Source of the DNA: a bacterium
GTDB taxonomy: Bacteria; Desulfobacterota; Binatia; DP-6
Reading direction: 5' to 3'
Assembly (NCBI GenBank): GCA_026129405.1
Contig: JAHCID010000001.1
Span: 1,395,237-1,459,236, forward strand
Length of the DNA stretch: 64,000 nucleotides
Each line of letters opens with the position of its first letter. The stretch's first letter is position 1. The notes below the pieces were generated by a model. That model was not told where the DNA came from. It searched no databases and was given only the letters and a program-made list of their open reading frames with translations. This document shows positions 57,616 to 64,000 of the stretch, in pieces. The position numbers and the translations under genes are program-made.

Positions 57616-58314
57616 ATGCTGCGTGCCCTCGACGTCGCGACCTCGGTCGGCGCCTCCGCGGCGCGCGTCTTCACCGGCGCCTGGGTCGGCCCGCTCGGCC
57701 CGCGCCCCGCGCGTCCTCTCGAGCTCTACGAGTTCGAGGCCTGCCCGTTCTGTCGCAAGGTGCGCGAAGCGCTCTCGATCCTCGATCTCGAGGCCTTCGT
57801 CTATCCCTGCCCGAAGGGCGGCTCGCGCTACCGCGACGAGGTGGTGCGCTGGGGCGGCAGGGCGATGTTCCCATGGTTCCACGACCCGAACACCGGCGTG
57901 CGGATGTACGAGTCGAGCGACATCGTCCAGTACCTCTTCGCCAAGTACGGCACCGGCTCGGTACCGCTGCTGCTGCGCCTCGGCCCGCTGACGGTCGCAC
58001 AGTCGAGCCTGGCGTCCGCCTGGCGTCCGCTGCGCGGCGCGCGCGCCGTCGCCTCGAAGCGCCCGATCCATCCCCTCGAGCTGTGGAGCTTCGAGGCGTC
58101 GCCGTTCTGTCGTCTCGCCCGTGAAGCCCTGTGCGAGCTCGAGCTGCCGTACCTGCTCCACAACGTCGCCCACGGCAGCCCGTCGCGCGAGGCGTTCGTC
58201 GCCCGCTCGGGCAAGATGCAGGTGCCGTACCTGTACGATCCGAACACCGGGAAGGAGATGTTCGAGAGCGCGGGCATCGTGGCGTACCTGCGCGGGACGT
58301 ACGCGGCGGGCTGA
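57616..58314 (+). CDS. tandem glutathione S-transferase N-terminal (thioredoxin-fold) protein
   Basis: A 232-residue protein made of two thioredoxin-fold GST_N domains in tandem. Domain 1 (about 38-115) has the active-site motif ACPFCRKVREAL and DNPNTG-type loop FHDPNTGVRMYESSDIVQYL; domain 2 (about 150-230) has ASPFCRLAREAL and YDPNTGKEMFESAGIVAYL. Domain 1 keeps CxxC, domain 2 has SxxC. There is no GST C-terminal helical domain. The arrangement matches a family known from chloroplasts and bacteria; redox or glutathione-dependent function is inferred. Cytosolic. Confidence 0.82.
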   Translation: MLRALDVATSVGASAARVFTGAWVGPLGPRPARPLELYEFEACPFCRKVREALSILDLEAFVYPCPKGGSRYRDEVVRWGGRAMFPWFHDPNTGVRMYESSDIVQYLFAKYGTGSVPLLLRLGPLTVAQSSLASAWRPLRGARAVASKRPIHPLELWSFEASPFCRLAREALCELELPYLLHNVAHGSPSREAFVARSGKMQVPYLYDPNTGKEMFESAGIVAYLRGTYAAG

Positions 58315-58403
58315 CCGGGCGGGTGCCTCGCTCGGATCGCGTCGCCGCCGCCCCACCGCACGGACCACATACGCACCGCCGTGCGCACAGGGGCGGCATT
58401 CCC

Positions 58404-58421
58404 CCCGGCGCGTGCGCCGGG
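58404..58421. terminator. short GC palindrome, possible terminator
   Basis: CCCGGCGC-GT-GCGCCGGG at 58404-58421, 90 bases after the stop of the tandem GST_N gene. The two-base loop must open to four or more bases, leaving about seven pairs; no U-tract. Weak evidence. Confidence 0.25.
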
Positions 58422-58455
58422 AAGCGCCGGGTGCGCAGTGCCGTGCGGAAGTGCT

Positions 58456-58485
58456 TTGACCGGGCCGACCGGCGCGTGGTACCCG
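58456..58485 (+). promoter_or_regulatory. leaderless promoter of oxidoreductase operon
   Basis: TTGACC at 58456-58461, 18-bp spacer, TACCCG at 58480-58485, seven bases before ATG 58493; no Shine-Dalgarno sequence. Confidence 0.48.
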
Positions 58486-58492
58486 CGCGCGG

Positions 58493-59059
58493 ATGGAACG
58501 GGCCGTCGTCATGACCGGGCTCGGCGGCCAGGGGATCCAGCTGGCGGCCAAGCTGCTGGCCGAGGCGGCGATGCTCGAGGGCCGCGAGGTCATGATGTTC
58601 GGCATCTTCATGGGCATGATCCGCGGCGGGTCGAGCGAGTCGACGGTCGTGATCGGGGACCGGCCGATCGAGACGCCGCCCATCGTGCCGAGCGCCTGGG
58701 CCGTGCTCGCGATGCACGGCGACGGGCTGGCGAAGCTGGGGCCGAAGCTGGAGCCCGGCGGCATCGTCTGCACGAACCGGAGCCTCGTGACGTCGCCGCC
58801 GGCGTGGCCAGGGGTGCGCCAGGTGGACGTCGCGGCGACCGACCTCGCCAAGGAGATGGGGCAGCCGCTCGGCGCGAGCATGATCGCGCTCGGCGCCTTC
58901 GTGCGCGCCACCGGCATCGTCGGCCTCGAGGCGCTCGGGCGCGCGCTCGACACCGTGCTGCCGCCGCACCGGCGCAAGCACGCCGAGGCCAACCGGCGGT
59001 GTCTCGAGCGCGGTGCGGATGCCGTGGCGGCGCCGGCCGGCGAGACCGCCTGGACCTGA
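58493..59059 (+). CDS. korC: 2-oxoacid:ferredoxin oxidoreductase gamma subunit
   Basis: Gamma subunit (188 residues) of a 2-oxoacid:acceptor oxidoreductase, the domain that binds CoA. VVMTGLGGQGIQLAAKLLAE is the family N-terminus, and MMFGIFMGMIRGGSSESTVV carries the RGG motif. It starts the operon but is separated from the other three subunits by a flippase gene. Together the subunits decarboxylate a 2-oxoacid (most likely 2-oxoglutarate, from the KorABCD-like sizes) to acyl-CoA with reduction of ferredoxin. Assignment of the exact 2-oxoacid is uncertain. Confidence 0.86.
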   Translation: MERAVVMTGLGGQGIQLAAKLLAEAAMLEGREVMMFGIFMGMIRGGSSESTVVIGDRPIETPPIVPSAWAVLAMHGDGLAKLGPKLEPGGIVCTNRSLVTSPPAWPGVRQVDVAATDLAKEMGQPLGASMIALGAFVRATGIVGLEALGRALDTVLPPHRRKHAEANRRCLERGADAVAAPAGETAWT

Positions 59060-59064
59060 GCCCG

Positions 59065-60465
59065 GTGGCGGCGAAGAAGACGGGCGCCCAGCCGGCGAAG
59101 AAGTCGGCGAAGTCGGGGCCGGCGAAGCAGGCGGGGAGCGGCGACAATCGCTTCCTGCGCGACATCGTCCAGGTCTTCGGCGGCAACGTCGCGATGATGA
59201 TCATCGGCGTCGGCACGGGCGCGATCACCGCGCGCGCCCTGGGCCCGCACGATCGCGGTCTCTTCCAGCTCCTCGTGCTGCTGCCGGTGACGCTCGGCAA
59301 CTTCGCCAAGCTCGGCATCCCGCAGGCGAGCGTCTACTTCATGCGCCGCCGCGGCGCCTCGGCGTCGCAGGTGGCGTCGAACGCGTTCTGGGCGGCGCTG
59401 GTCATGGGCACGCTCATGGCGATCGCCTGCTGGTTCGGGCGCGACTGGATCCAGGAGCGGCTCCTCAAGGATGCGCCGCGCGACGTGCTGCTGCCGATCC
59501 TGATGCTGATCCCGGCGATCCTGCTCCAGACCTACTTCCTCGGCATCGCGCAGGCGCAGCAGCGCTTCCACGAGTACAACATCCAGCAGGTCGTCCCGAA
59601 CCTGCTCGCCCTGGTCGGCATGTTCGTCGTGCTGCTGGTGCTCGACCTCGGGCTGATCGGCGCGGTGCTCACCCACGTCGCGATCAACCTCTTCATGACG
59701 GTGTGGCTCGCGCTGCGCATCCATCGCGTGGCGCCGCTGCGCTGGCGCGTCGACACCACGCTCGCGCGCGACATGCTGGGCTTCGGCGGCAAGTCCTACG
59801 TGCAGACGCTGGCGGCGACGCAGCACCAGAAGATCGACCAGTACCTGATCGGCTACCTGCTGACGCCGGACCAGGTCGGCCTGTACGCCATCGCCGTCAA
59901 CATGACGAACATCCTCACCCGCATCTGGGAGGCGACGGGCACCGTGCTGTTCCCGCGGCTCGCCGCGTCCGACGACCGCACCGCCCATGCGGCGACGGCG
60001 CGCGTCGCCCGGCACACGGTGTTCATCACGGTGGTGGGGGCGCTCGGCCTGCTCGTCGCCGGGCCGATCGTCATTCCGCTGATCTACGGCCGGGACTTCG
60101 CGGGCGCCGTGCCGGCGTTGCTCTGGCTCCTGCCCAGCCTCGTGATGATGGCGCTCTACCAGATACTGACGCGCAACTTCACCAGCCGCGGCAAGCAGGA
60201 GATCAACATCATCGCCGCGGTGCTCGCCCTCGTCCTGAACGTCGGCTGCAACCTGTGGCTCATCCCGCGCTACGGCATCGTCGGCGCCGCGATCGCGAAC
60301 AACATCTCGTACTCGGTCGCCGCGATCCTCCTGCTCGTCGCCTTCGTGCGCGAATCCGGCCACGGGCTCGCCGAGGCGACCGTCCTGCGCGGGAACGAGG
60401 TGCGCGCCATGCTCCAGCGCATCCAGCGCCTCGGTCTCCAGCTCGTCGGCCGCGCCGGCGCCTGA
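59065..60465 (+). CDS. polysaccharide-type (MOP/Wzx-like) flippase
   Basis: Membrane protein of 466 residues with about 14 helices, a MATE/MOP superfamily flippase of the polysaccharide biosynthesis type. After a Lys-rich, Ala-rich N-terminal tail (residues 1-28) come DIVQVFGGNVAMMIIGVGTG and GPHDRGLFQLLVLLPVTLGN, typical for the first helices; ATQHQKIDQYLIGYLLTPDQ VGLYAIAV is the strongly conserved centre. It presumably moves lipid-linked oligosaccharides across the membrane. The GTG start lies five bases after the gamma-subunit stop, so it is in the oxidoreductase operon, an unexpected place. Start could alternatively be a nearby CTG. Confidence 0.82.
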   Translation: MAAKKTGAQPAKKSAKSGPAKQAGSGDNRFLRDIVQVFGGNVAMMIIGVGTGAITARALGPHDRGLFQLLVLLPVTLGNFAKLGIPQASVYFMRRRGASASQVASNAFWAALVMGTLMAIACWFGRDWIQERLLKDAPRDVLLPILMLIPAILLQTYFLGIAQAQQRFHEYNIQQVVPNLLALVGMFVVLLVLDLGLIGAVLTHVAINLFMTVWLALRIHRVAPLRWRVDTTLARDMLGFGGKSYVQTLAATQHQKIDQYLIGYLLTPDQVGLYAIAVNMTNILTRIWEATGTVLFPRLAASDDRTAHAATARVARHTVFITVVGALGLLVAGPIVIPLIYGRDFAGAVPALLWLLPSLVMMALYQILTRNFTSRGKQEINIIAAVLALVLNVGCNLWLIPRYGIVGAAIANNISYSVAAILLLVAFVRESGHGLAEATVLRGNEVRAMLQRIQRLGLQLVGRAGA

Positions 60466-60489
60466 CGCGACGCGCAGACCGCGCGCGCG

Positions 60490-60519
60490 TTGTGTCCCGC
60501 GCCGGGGCCGTGTTAGCGG
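60490..60519 (+). promoter_or_regulatory. internal leaderless promoter before ferredoxin subunit
   Basis: TTGTGT at 60490-60495, 18-bp spacer, TAGCGG at 60514-60519, nine bases before ATG 60529. It would let the delta, alpha and beta subunits be expressed separately from the gamma subunit and flippase. Confidence 0.48.
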
Positions 60520-60528
60520 TCGAAGCCG

Positions 60529-60753
60529 ATGCCGCGCCAGCCCGCGACGGTCACCATCGACGTCGAGACCTGCAAGGGGTGCGCCCTGTGCGTCGACGTC
60601 TGTCCGCCGAAGGTGCTGGCGATGACGACCCACGAGGTGAACCGTATCGGCTACCGCTACCCCGTCCTCTCGGACGGGTGCACGGGCTGCGAGCTGTGCT
60701 TCCGGATGTGCCCGGACTTCTGCTTCGAGGTGTACCGGGGGACCGAGGCATGA
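60529..60753 (+). CDS. korD: 2-oxoacid:ferredoxin oxidoreductase delta (ferredoxin) subunit
   Basis: A 74-residue two-cluster ferredoxin. CKGCALCVDVCP and CTGCELCFRMCP are two complete CX2CX2CX3CP [4Fe-4S] motifs, the electron path from the TPP site to external ferredoxin. The size and short linker (PKVLAMTTHEVNRIGYRYPV) match KorD-type subunits. The stop overlaps the alpha-subunit start as ATGA, so translation is coupled. Confidence 0.9.
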   Translation: MPRQPATVTIDVETCKGCALCVDVCPPKVLAMTTHEVNRIGYRYPVLSDGCTGCELCFRMCPDFCFEVYRGTEA

Positions 60754-61820
60754 GCCGGCGCGTCCTGATGGAGGGCAGCCACGCGATCGCGGAGGCCGCG
60801 ATCCAGGCCGGCTGCCGCTTCTACGCCGGCTACCCGATCACGCCGTCCACCGAGATCCTCGAGTACATGTCGCACCGCCTGCCGCAGGTCGGCGGCGTGT
60901 GCATGAACGCCGAGAGCGAGATCGAGGCGATCAACATGGTGTGGGGTGCCGCCGCGACCGGGGCGCGCGCCATGATCGCGTCGACGGGGCAGGGCATCAG
61001 CCTCATGCAGGAGTCCCTCGCCGAGCTGGCCAACGCGCAGCTGCCGTGCGTCGTGGTCAACATGATGCGCGGCCAGAGCGACTACTATCAGGCGACGCGC
61101 GGCGGCGGGCACGGCGACTATCGCCACATCGTGCTGGCGCCGCACACGGTGCAGGAGGCCGTCGACCTGGTCGGCCTCGCCTTCCACCTCGCCGATCGCT
61201 GGCGCGTGCCGGCGAACGTGCTCGGCGACTTCGTCCTGTCCCACACCTCGGAGGCGGTGACGTTCGCGCCGCGCGACGAGTCCGACCTGCCGCCGAAGAC
61301 GTGGGCCGCGACCGGCGCGCGCGGCCGGCGCGCCCACAACGTGACGCCGCTCGGCGCGCCCGAGAAGCTGAACCTCGACCCCGGCACCCACCACGCCGCC
61401 GTCGCCGAGAAGTACCCGAAGATCGCCGCTGCCGAGGTGCGCGTCGAGACGGGGCTCTGCGACGACGCGGAGGTGGTCGTCGTCGCCTTCGGGACGCCGG
61501 CGCGCTTCGCGAAGCACGCCGTCCGCCGCTGCCGCGAGCGCGGCATGAAGGTGGGCTGGGTGCGGCCGATCACGCTCTGGCCGTTCCCCCAAGCGGCGAT
61601 CGCCGAGGTGGCCGGGCGCGCGCGCGCCGTCGCCGTGTTCGAGCAGAACGCGGGGCAGATGATCGACGACGTCCGTCTCGCCGTGCTCGGGCGCTGCCCC
61701 GTCGTGCCGATCGGCGGCATCAGCCACGACCACTCCGGCTTCGGGGTCGGCCCGATGCTCGACACGAACGTCGTCGCGGAGCGCATCGCGGCGGTCTGGG
61801 AAGGACGAGCGGCCGCATGA
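60750..61820 (+). CDS. korA: 2-oxoacid:ferredoxin oxidoreductase alpha subunit
   Basis: Alpha subunit of 356 residues, the pyrimidine-binding half of the TPP site plus the transketolase C-terminal-like domain. The substrate-pocket motif YPITPSTEILEYM lies at residues 25-37, MNAESEIEAINMVWGAAATG holds the conserved Glu for TPP, and FEQNAGQMIDDVR is near the C-terminus. The separate gamma subunit (not fused to alpha) is consistent with the four-subunit KOR/VOR architecture. Its ATGA overlaps both the delta and the beta genes, keeping the subunits in strict ratio. Confidence 0.9.
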   Translation: MSRRVLMEGSHAIAEAAIQAGCRFYAGYPITPSTEILEYMSHRLPQVGGVCMNAESEIEAINMVWGAAATGARAMIASTGQGISLMQESLAELANAQLPCVVVNMMRGQSDYYQATRGGGHGDYRHIVLAPHTVQEAVDLVGLAFHLADRWRVPANVLGDFVLSHTSEAVTFAPRDESDLPPKTWAATGARGRRAHNVTPLGAPEKLNLDPGTHHAAVAEKYPKIAAAEVRVETGLCDDAEVVVVAFGTPARFAKHAVRRCRERGMKVGWVRPITLWPFPQAAIAEVAGRARAVAVFEQNAGQMIDDVRLAVLGRCPVVPIGGISHDHSGFGVGPMLDTNVVAERIAAVWEGRAAA

Positions 61821-62569
61821 CCGAGAAGCTGAAGAAGGTCTCCGCGAAGTCGGACCTGCTGCTGTCGACGGAGCACTCGCTGTGCCCCGGCTGCGGCGAG
61901 CCGCTCGCGCTGCGCACGATCCTCGAGCTGCTGACCGAGCTCGGCCAGCGCGACCAGACCGTCTGCGTGTGCGGCATCGGCTGCTACACGGCGTTCCCGT
62001 CGATCATCGACGTCGACGTCGTGCAGGCGCTGCACGGGCGCGCACCGTCGGTCGCGACGGGCGTGAAGCGCATGCTCCCCGACCGCTTCGTCTGGACGCT
62101 CCAGGGCGACGGCGACATGGTGAACGAGGGTCTCCAGGAGATCCTCCACTGCGCCGCCCGCGGCGAGAAGTTCACGGCGGTGCTTCTAAACAACGGCGTG
62201 TTCGGCGAAACCGGTGGACACATGACCGCCACCAGCGTCCTCGGTCAGAAGACCAAGACGACGATGGCGACCGGCCGCGTCCCCGAGCTGCACGGCTGGC
62301 CCATCAAGATCGCCGATCTGATCGCGCAGATCGACGGCGCCGTCTACGTCGCGCGCGGCGCGATGCACACCGCCGCCGCGGTGAAGTGGACGCAGCAGTG
62401 CCTGCGGGATGCGTTCCGGGCGCAGATCGAATCGCGGGGCTTCTCGTTCGTCGAGATCCTGACCATGTGCCCCACCGACTGGTACGTCGATCCGACGGAA
62501 ACGCCGAGCTGGGTCGAGCAGAACTTCTCGCCGACCTATCCACTGAAGGTTCTGAAGAGCCCGTCGTGA
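61817..62569 (+). CDS. korB: 2-oxoacid:ferredoxin oxidoreductase beta subunit
   Basis: TPP-binding beta subunit of 250 residues. HSLCPGCGEPLALRTI has the first two cluster cysteines, CVCGIGCYTAFPS further ones, and LQGDGDMVNEGLQEILHCAA is the GDGD TPP-Mg motif, followed by the conserved LLNNGVFGETGGHMTAT, the TGGQ-like segment. It is coupled to the alpha gene (ATGA) and its stop overlaps the next gene as TGATG. The full set would produce reduced ferredoxin for anaerobic or microaerobic metabolism. Confidence 0.9.
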   Translation: MTEKLKKVSAKSDLLLSTEHSLCPGCGEPLALRTILELLTELGQRDQTVCVCGIGCYTAFPSIIDVDVVQALHGRAPSVATGVKRMLPDRFVWTLQGDGDMVNEGLQEILHCAARGEKFTAVLLNNGVFGETGGHMTATSVLGQKTKTTMATGRVPELHGWPIKIADLIAQIDGAVYVARGAMHTAAAVKWTQQCLRDAFRAQIESRGFSFVEILTMCPTDWYVDPTETPSWVEQNFSPTYPLKVLKSPS

Positions 62570-63942
62570 TGCGCCGGCGGTGGTGGGGTGGGGTGGCCGC
62601 GGCGCTGGTCCTGGGATGGACGCAGCTGGCCGCGGCCCAGGGCAAGATCCTCCTCTCCGAGGTGCTCGGCAGCTGGCAGGGCGACGACACCGTCCAGTTC
62701 GTCGAGCTGCAGATGATCGCCGCCGGCCAGCACATGCTGGCCGGCGTCGGCGAGCTGGTGTTCGACGATGCCGCCGGCGACGCCGGCACGCGTCGCTTCT
62801 TCACGCTGACGGCCAACGTCCCGCGCGGCGTGATCAACGCCACGATCCTCGTCGCCACGGCGCGCTTCCGCCAGGTGGCGCCGAGCGTGGCTCCGGACTT
62901 CACGCTGCCCGACGGCATGATGGCGACGCGCCACGGGCGCGTCTGCTACCAGGTACGGAGCTCGAACGGCGGCGCGACGCTGGTCGACTGCATCGCGTAC
63001 GGCAGCTTCACCGGTCAGAACGGCTCCTTCGGCCGTCCCGAGGTCACGCCCGACAACCGCTCGCTCCAGCGCGTCGACCTCACCGGCGTGAACCGGCCCG
63101 ACTGGATCACGGCGCTCACCCCGGCGCCGCAGAACAACGCCGGCGCCATCACCACCATGGCCACGCTGTGCGGCGACGGGCGGATCTCGCAGGGGGAGGT
63201 CTGCGACGGCAGCGATCTCGGCGGGCAGACGTGCGCGAGCCTCGGCTACGCCAGGGGCAAGCTCCGCTGCGTCGAGTGCCACCTCGACACGCGCAACTGC
63301 ACCTTCTGCGGCAACGACGAGAAGGGCGACGACGAGGAGTGCGACGGCTCCGACTTCGGCGACACCACCTGCGGCGCGCTCGGCTTCACCGGCGGCACGC
63401 TCGCGTGCAGCGAGAAGTGTCGCATCTCCACGGCGGGCTGCGATCCGACCTTCCACATCCCCGGCGGCGGGCCGGCGAAGACGGACTGTACGGCCGAGTG
63501 GCGCATCACCAACGTCGCGCAGAAGCCGGGCAGCACCGGCAAGACGGCGCTGAAGCAGCGCTGTCGCGACGGCGACACGGGCTGCGATCACGACGCCGTG
63601 GCGGGCCAGTGCACGTTCGCCCTCGCGGCGTGCTTCGTGCGTGACGACGCGCGCCTCGCCAAGTGCACCGCGCCGGCCGTCGGCGACTGGACGCTGCTCG
63701 CGCCGGCGATCGACGTCGCCCCCGCCGCCGACCTCGTCGCCGCGGTCGCGGCGCTCGCACCGTCGACCGTCGTCGGCGGCGCCGTCACCTTCGCGACGCC
63801 GCTCGAGACGCCCGAGACCTGCACGGAGACCGTCGCCGTCGTGCTGCCGGTGGGCGGCAAGCTGAAGCTGCGGGCGCGCACCTCGGCCACCGCCGGCAAG
63901 CCGCGCGACCAGGACACGCTGAAGCTCCTCTGTCGGCCCTGA
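62569..63942 (+). CDS. secreted Cys-rich protein with lamin-tail-like domain
   Basis: Exported 457-residue protein, signal peptide GVAAALVLGWTQLAAAQ. Residues 28-190 resemble a lamin-tail-like beta domain (ILLSEVLGSWQGDDTVQFVE). Residues 201-247 and 247-291 are two Cys-rich modules of the delta-proteobacterial type (CGDGRISQGEVCDGSDLGGQ and CGNDEKGDDEECDGSDFGDT), each followed by TCxxLGx-G-L-C. The last 150 residues form a domain with six Cys (TDCTAEWRITN, QRCRDGDTGCDHDA, QCTFALAACF, RDQDTLKLLCRP) recurrent in secreted proteins of this lineage. No anchor is seen. Its ATG overlaps the korB stop (TGATG), an odd partner for a cytosolic enzyme. Confidence 0.75.
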   Translation: MRRRWWGGVAAALVLGWTQLAAAQGKILLSEVLGSWQGDDTVQFVELQMIAAGQHMLAGVGELVFDDAAGDAGTRRFFTLTANVPRGVINATILVATARFRQVAPSVAPDFTLPDGMMATRHGRVCYQVRSSNGGATLVDCIAYGSFTGQNGSFGRPEVTPDNRSLQRVDLTGVNRPDWITALTPAPQNNAGAITTMATLCGDGRISQGEVCDGSDLGGQTCASLGYARGKLRCVECHLDTRNCTFCGNDEKGDDEECDGSDFGDTTCGALGFTGGTLACSEKCRISTAGCDPTFHIPGGGPAKTDCTAEWRITNVAQKPGSTGKTALKQRCRDGDTGCDHDAVAGQCTFALAACFVRDDARLAKCTAPAVGDWTLLAPAIDVAPAADLVAAVAALAPSTVVGGAVTFATPLETPETCTETVAVVLPVGGKLKLRARTSATAGKPRDQDTLKLLCRP

Positions 63943-64000
63943 GCGGCCGGCGCCGGCCGGTGCCCGGGTGGGGCTTGCGTCCGGGCGCCGCACGGGCGAA

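Overview
The window is a very GC-rich, gene-dense piece of bacterial chromosome with no rRNA or tRNA gene, CRISPR array or intact insertion sequence that I can see. The gene content suggests a Deltaproteobacteria-like lineage, most likely 'Candidatus Binatota/Binatia'. The reasons are the many stand-alone acyl-CoA genes (two acyl-CoA dehydrogenases, CaiB/BaiF CoA-transferase, acyl-CoA ligase, enoyl-CoA hydratase, thiolase, amidohydrolase), an F420-type LLM oxidoreductase, a YCF48-RND transporter pair, secreted Cys-rich proteins with poly-Thr linkers, and two-layer envelope lipoproteins. This assignment is an inference from gene content, not a phylogeny.

Layout. 1-5.5 kb: methyltransferase, an MNT/HEPN toxin-antitoxin-like pair, aldehyde dehydrogenase, Uma2 nuclease, acyl-CoA dehydrogenase, Yip1-like membrane protein. 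5.6-10 kb: full-length Lhr helicase. 10-12.8 kb: MarC and two short-chain dehydrogenases. 12.9-17.2 kb: two large secreted proteins, a choice-of-anchor-I propeller with a duplicated four-Cys domain and an S8/S53-like protease. 17.3-22.2 kb: glycosylation locus, a GtrB/DPM1-type glycosyltransferase facing a methyltransferase-methyltransferase-YfhO operon. 22.3-27.4 kb: CoA-transferase, SlyD, LLM oxidoreductase, acyl-CoA ligase. 27.5-35.4 kb: YCF48 + RND exporter, DUF502, a lipoprotein, a GH63-type glucosidase. 35.4-36.5 kb: debris of a defence island (DUF4143 ATPase tail; an in-frame AlbA_2-HsdM chimera). 36.6-43.5 kb: a lipoprotein hydrolase coupled to DUF4105, then an envelope operon DUF3300-DUF2950-MscS-Rap1a/Tai-glycine zipper. 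43.5-46.4 kb: acyl-CoA dehydrogenase, amidohydrolase, enoyl-CoA hydratase. 46.3-51.8 kb: a conserved unknown, a small secreted protein, a Uma2 remnant, and pdxR-pdxS-pdxT. 52-58.3 kb: an HMG-CoA-synthase-like/DUF35 fusion with a thiolase, MATE exporter, class I aldolase, tandem-thioredoxin protein. 58.5-63.9 kb: a four-subunit 2-oxoacid:ferredoxin oxidoreductase operon interrupted by a polysaccharide-type flippase and ending in a coupled secreted Cys-rich protein.

The most striking window-wide signal is promoter architecture. In about fifteen places a TTGNNN hexamer, a 17-18 bp spacer and a TANNNN hexamer end only 6-12 bases before the start codon, with no Shine-Dalgarno sequence, as expected for leaderless mRNAs. 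Genes that do have a clear GGAGG-type site mostly lack this arrangement. The pattern also settles several GTG starts (for example 39500 and 51765). Translational coupling (ATGA, GTGA or TGATG overlaps) is common inside operons, and several convergent pairs overlap at their 3' ends.
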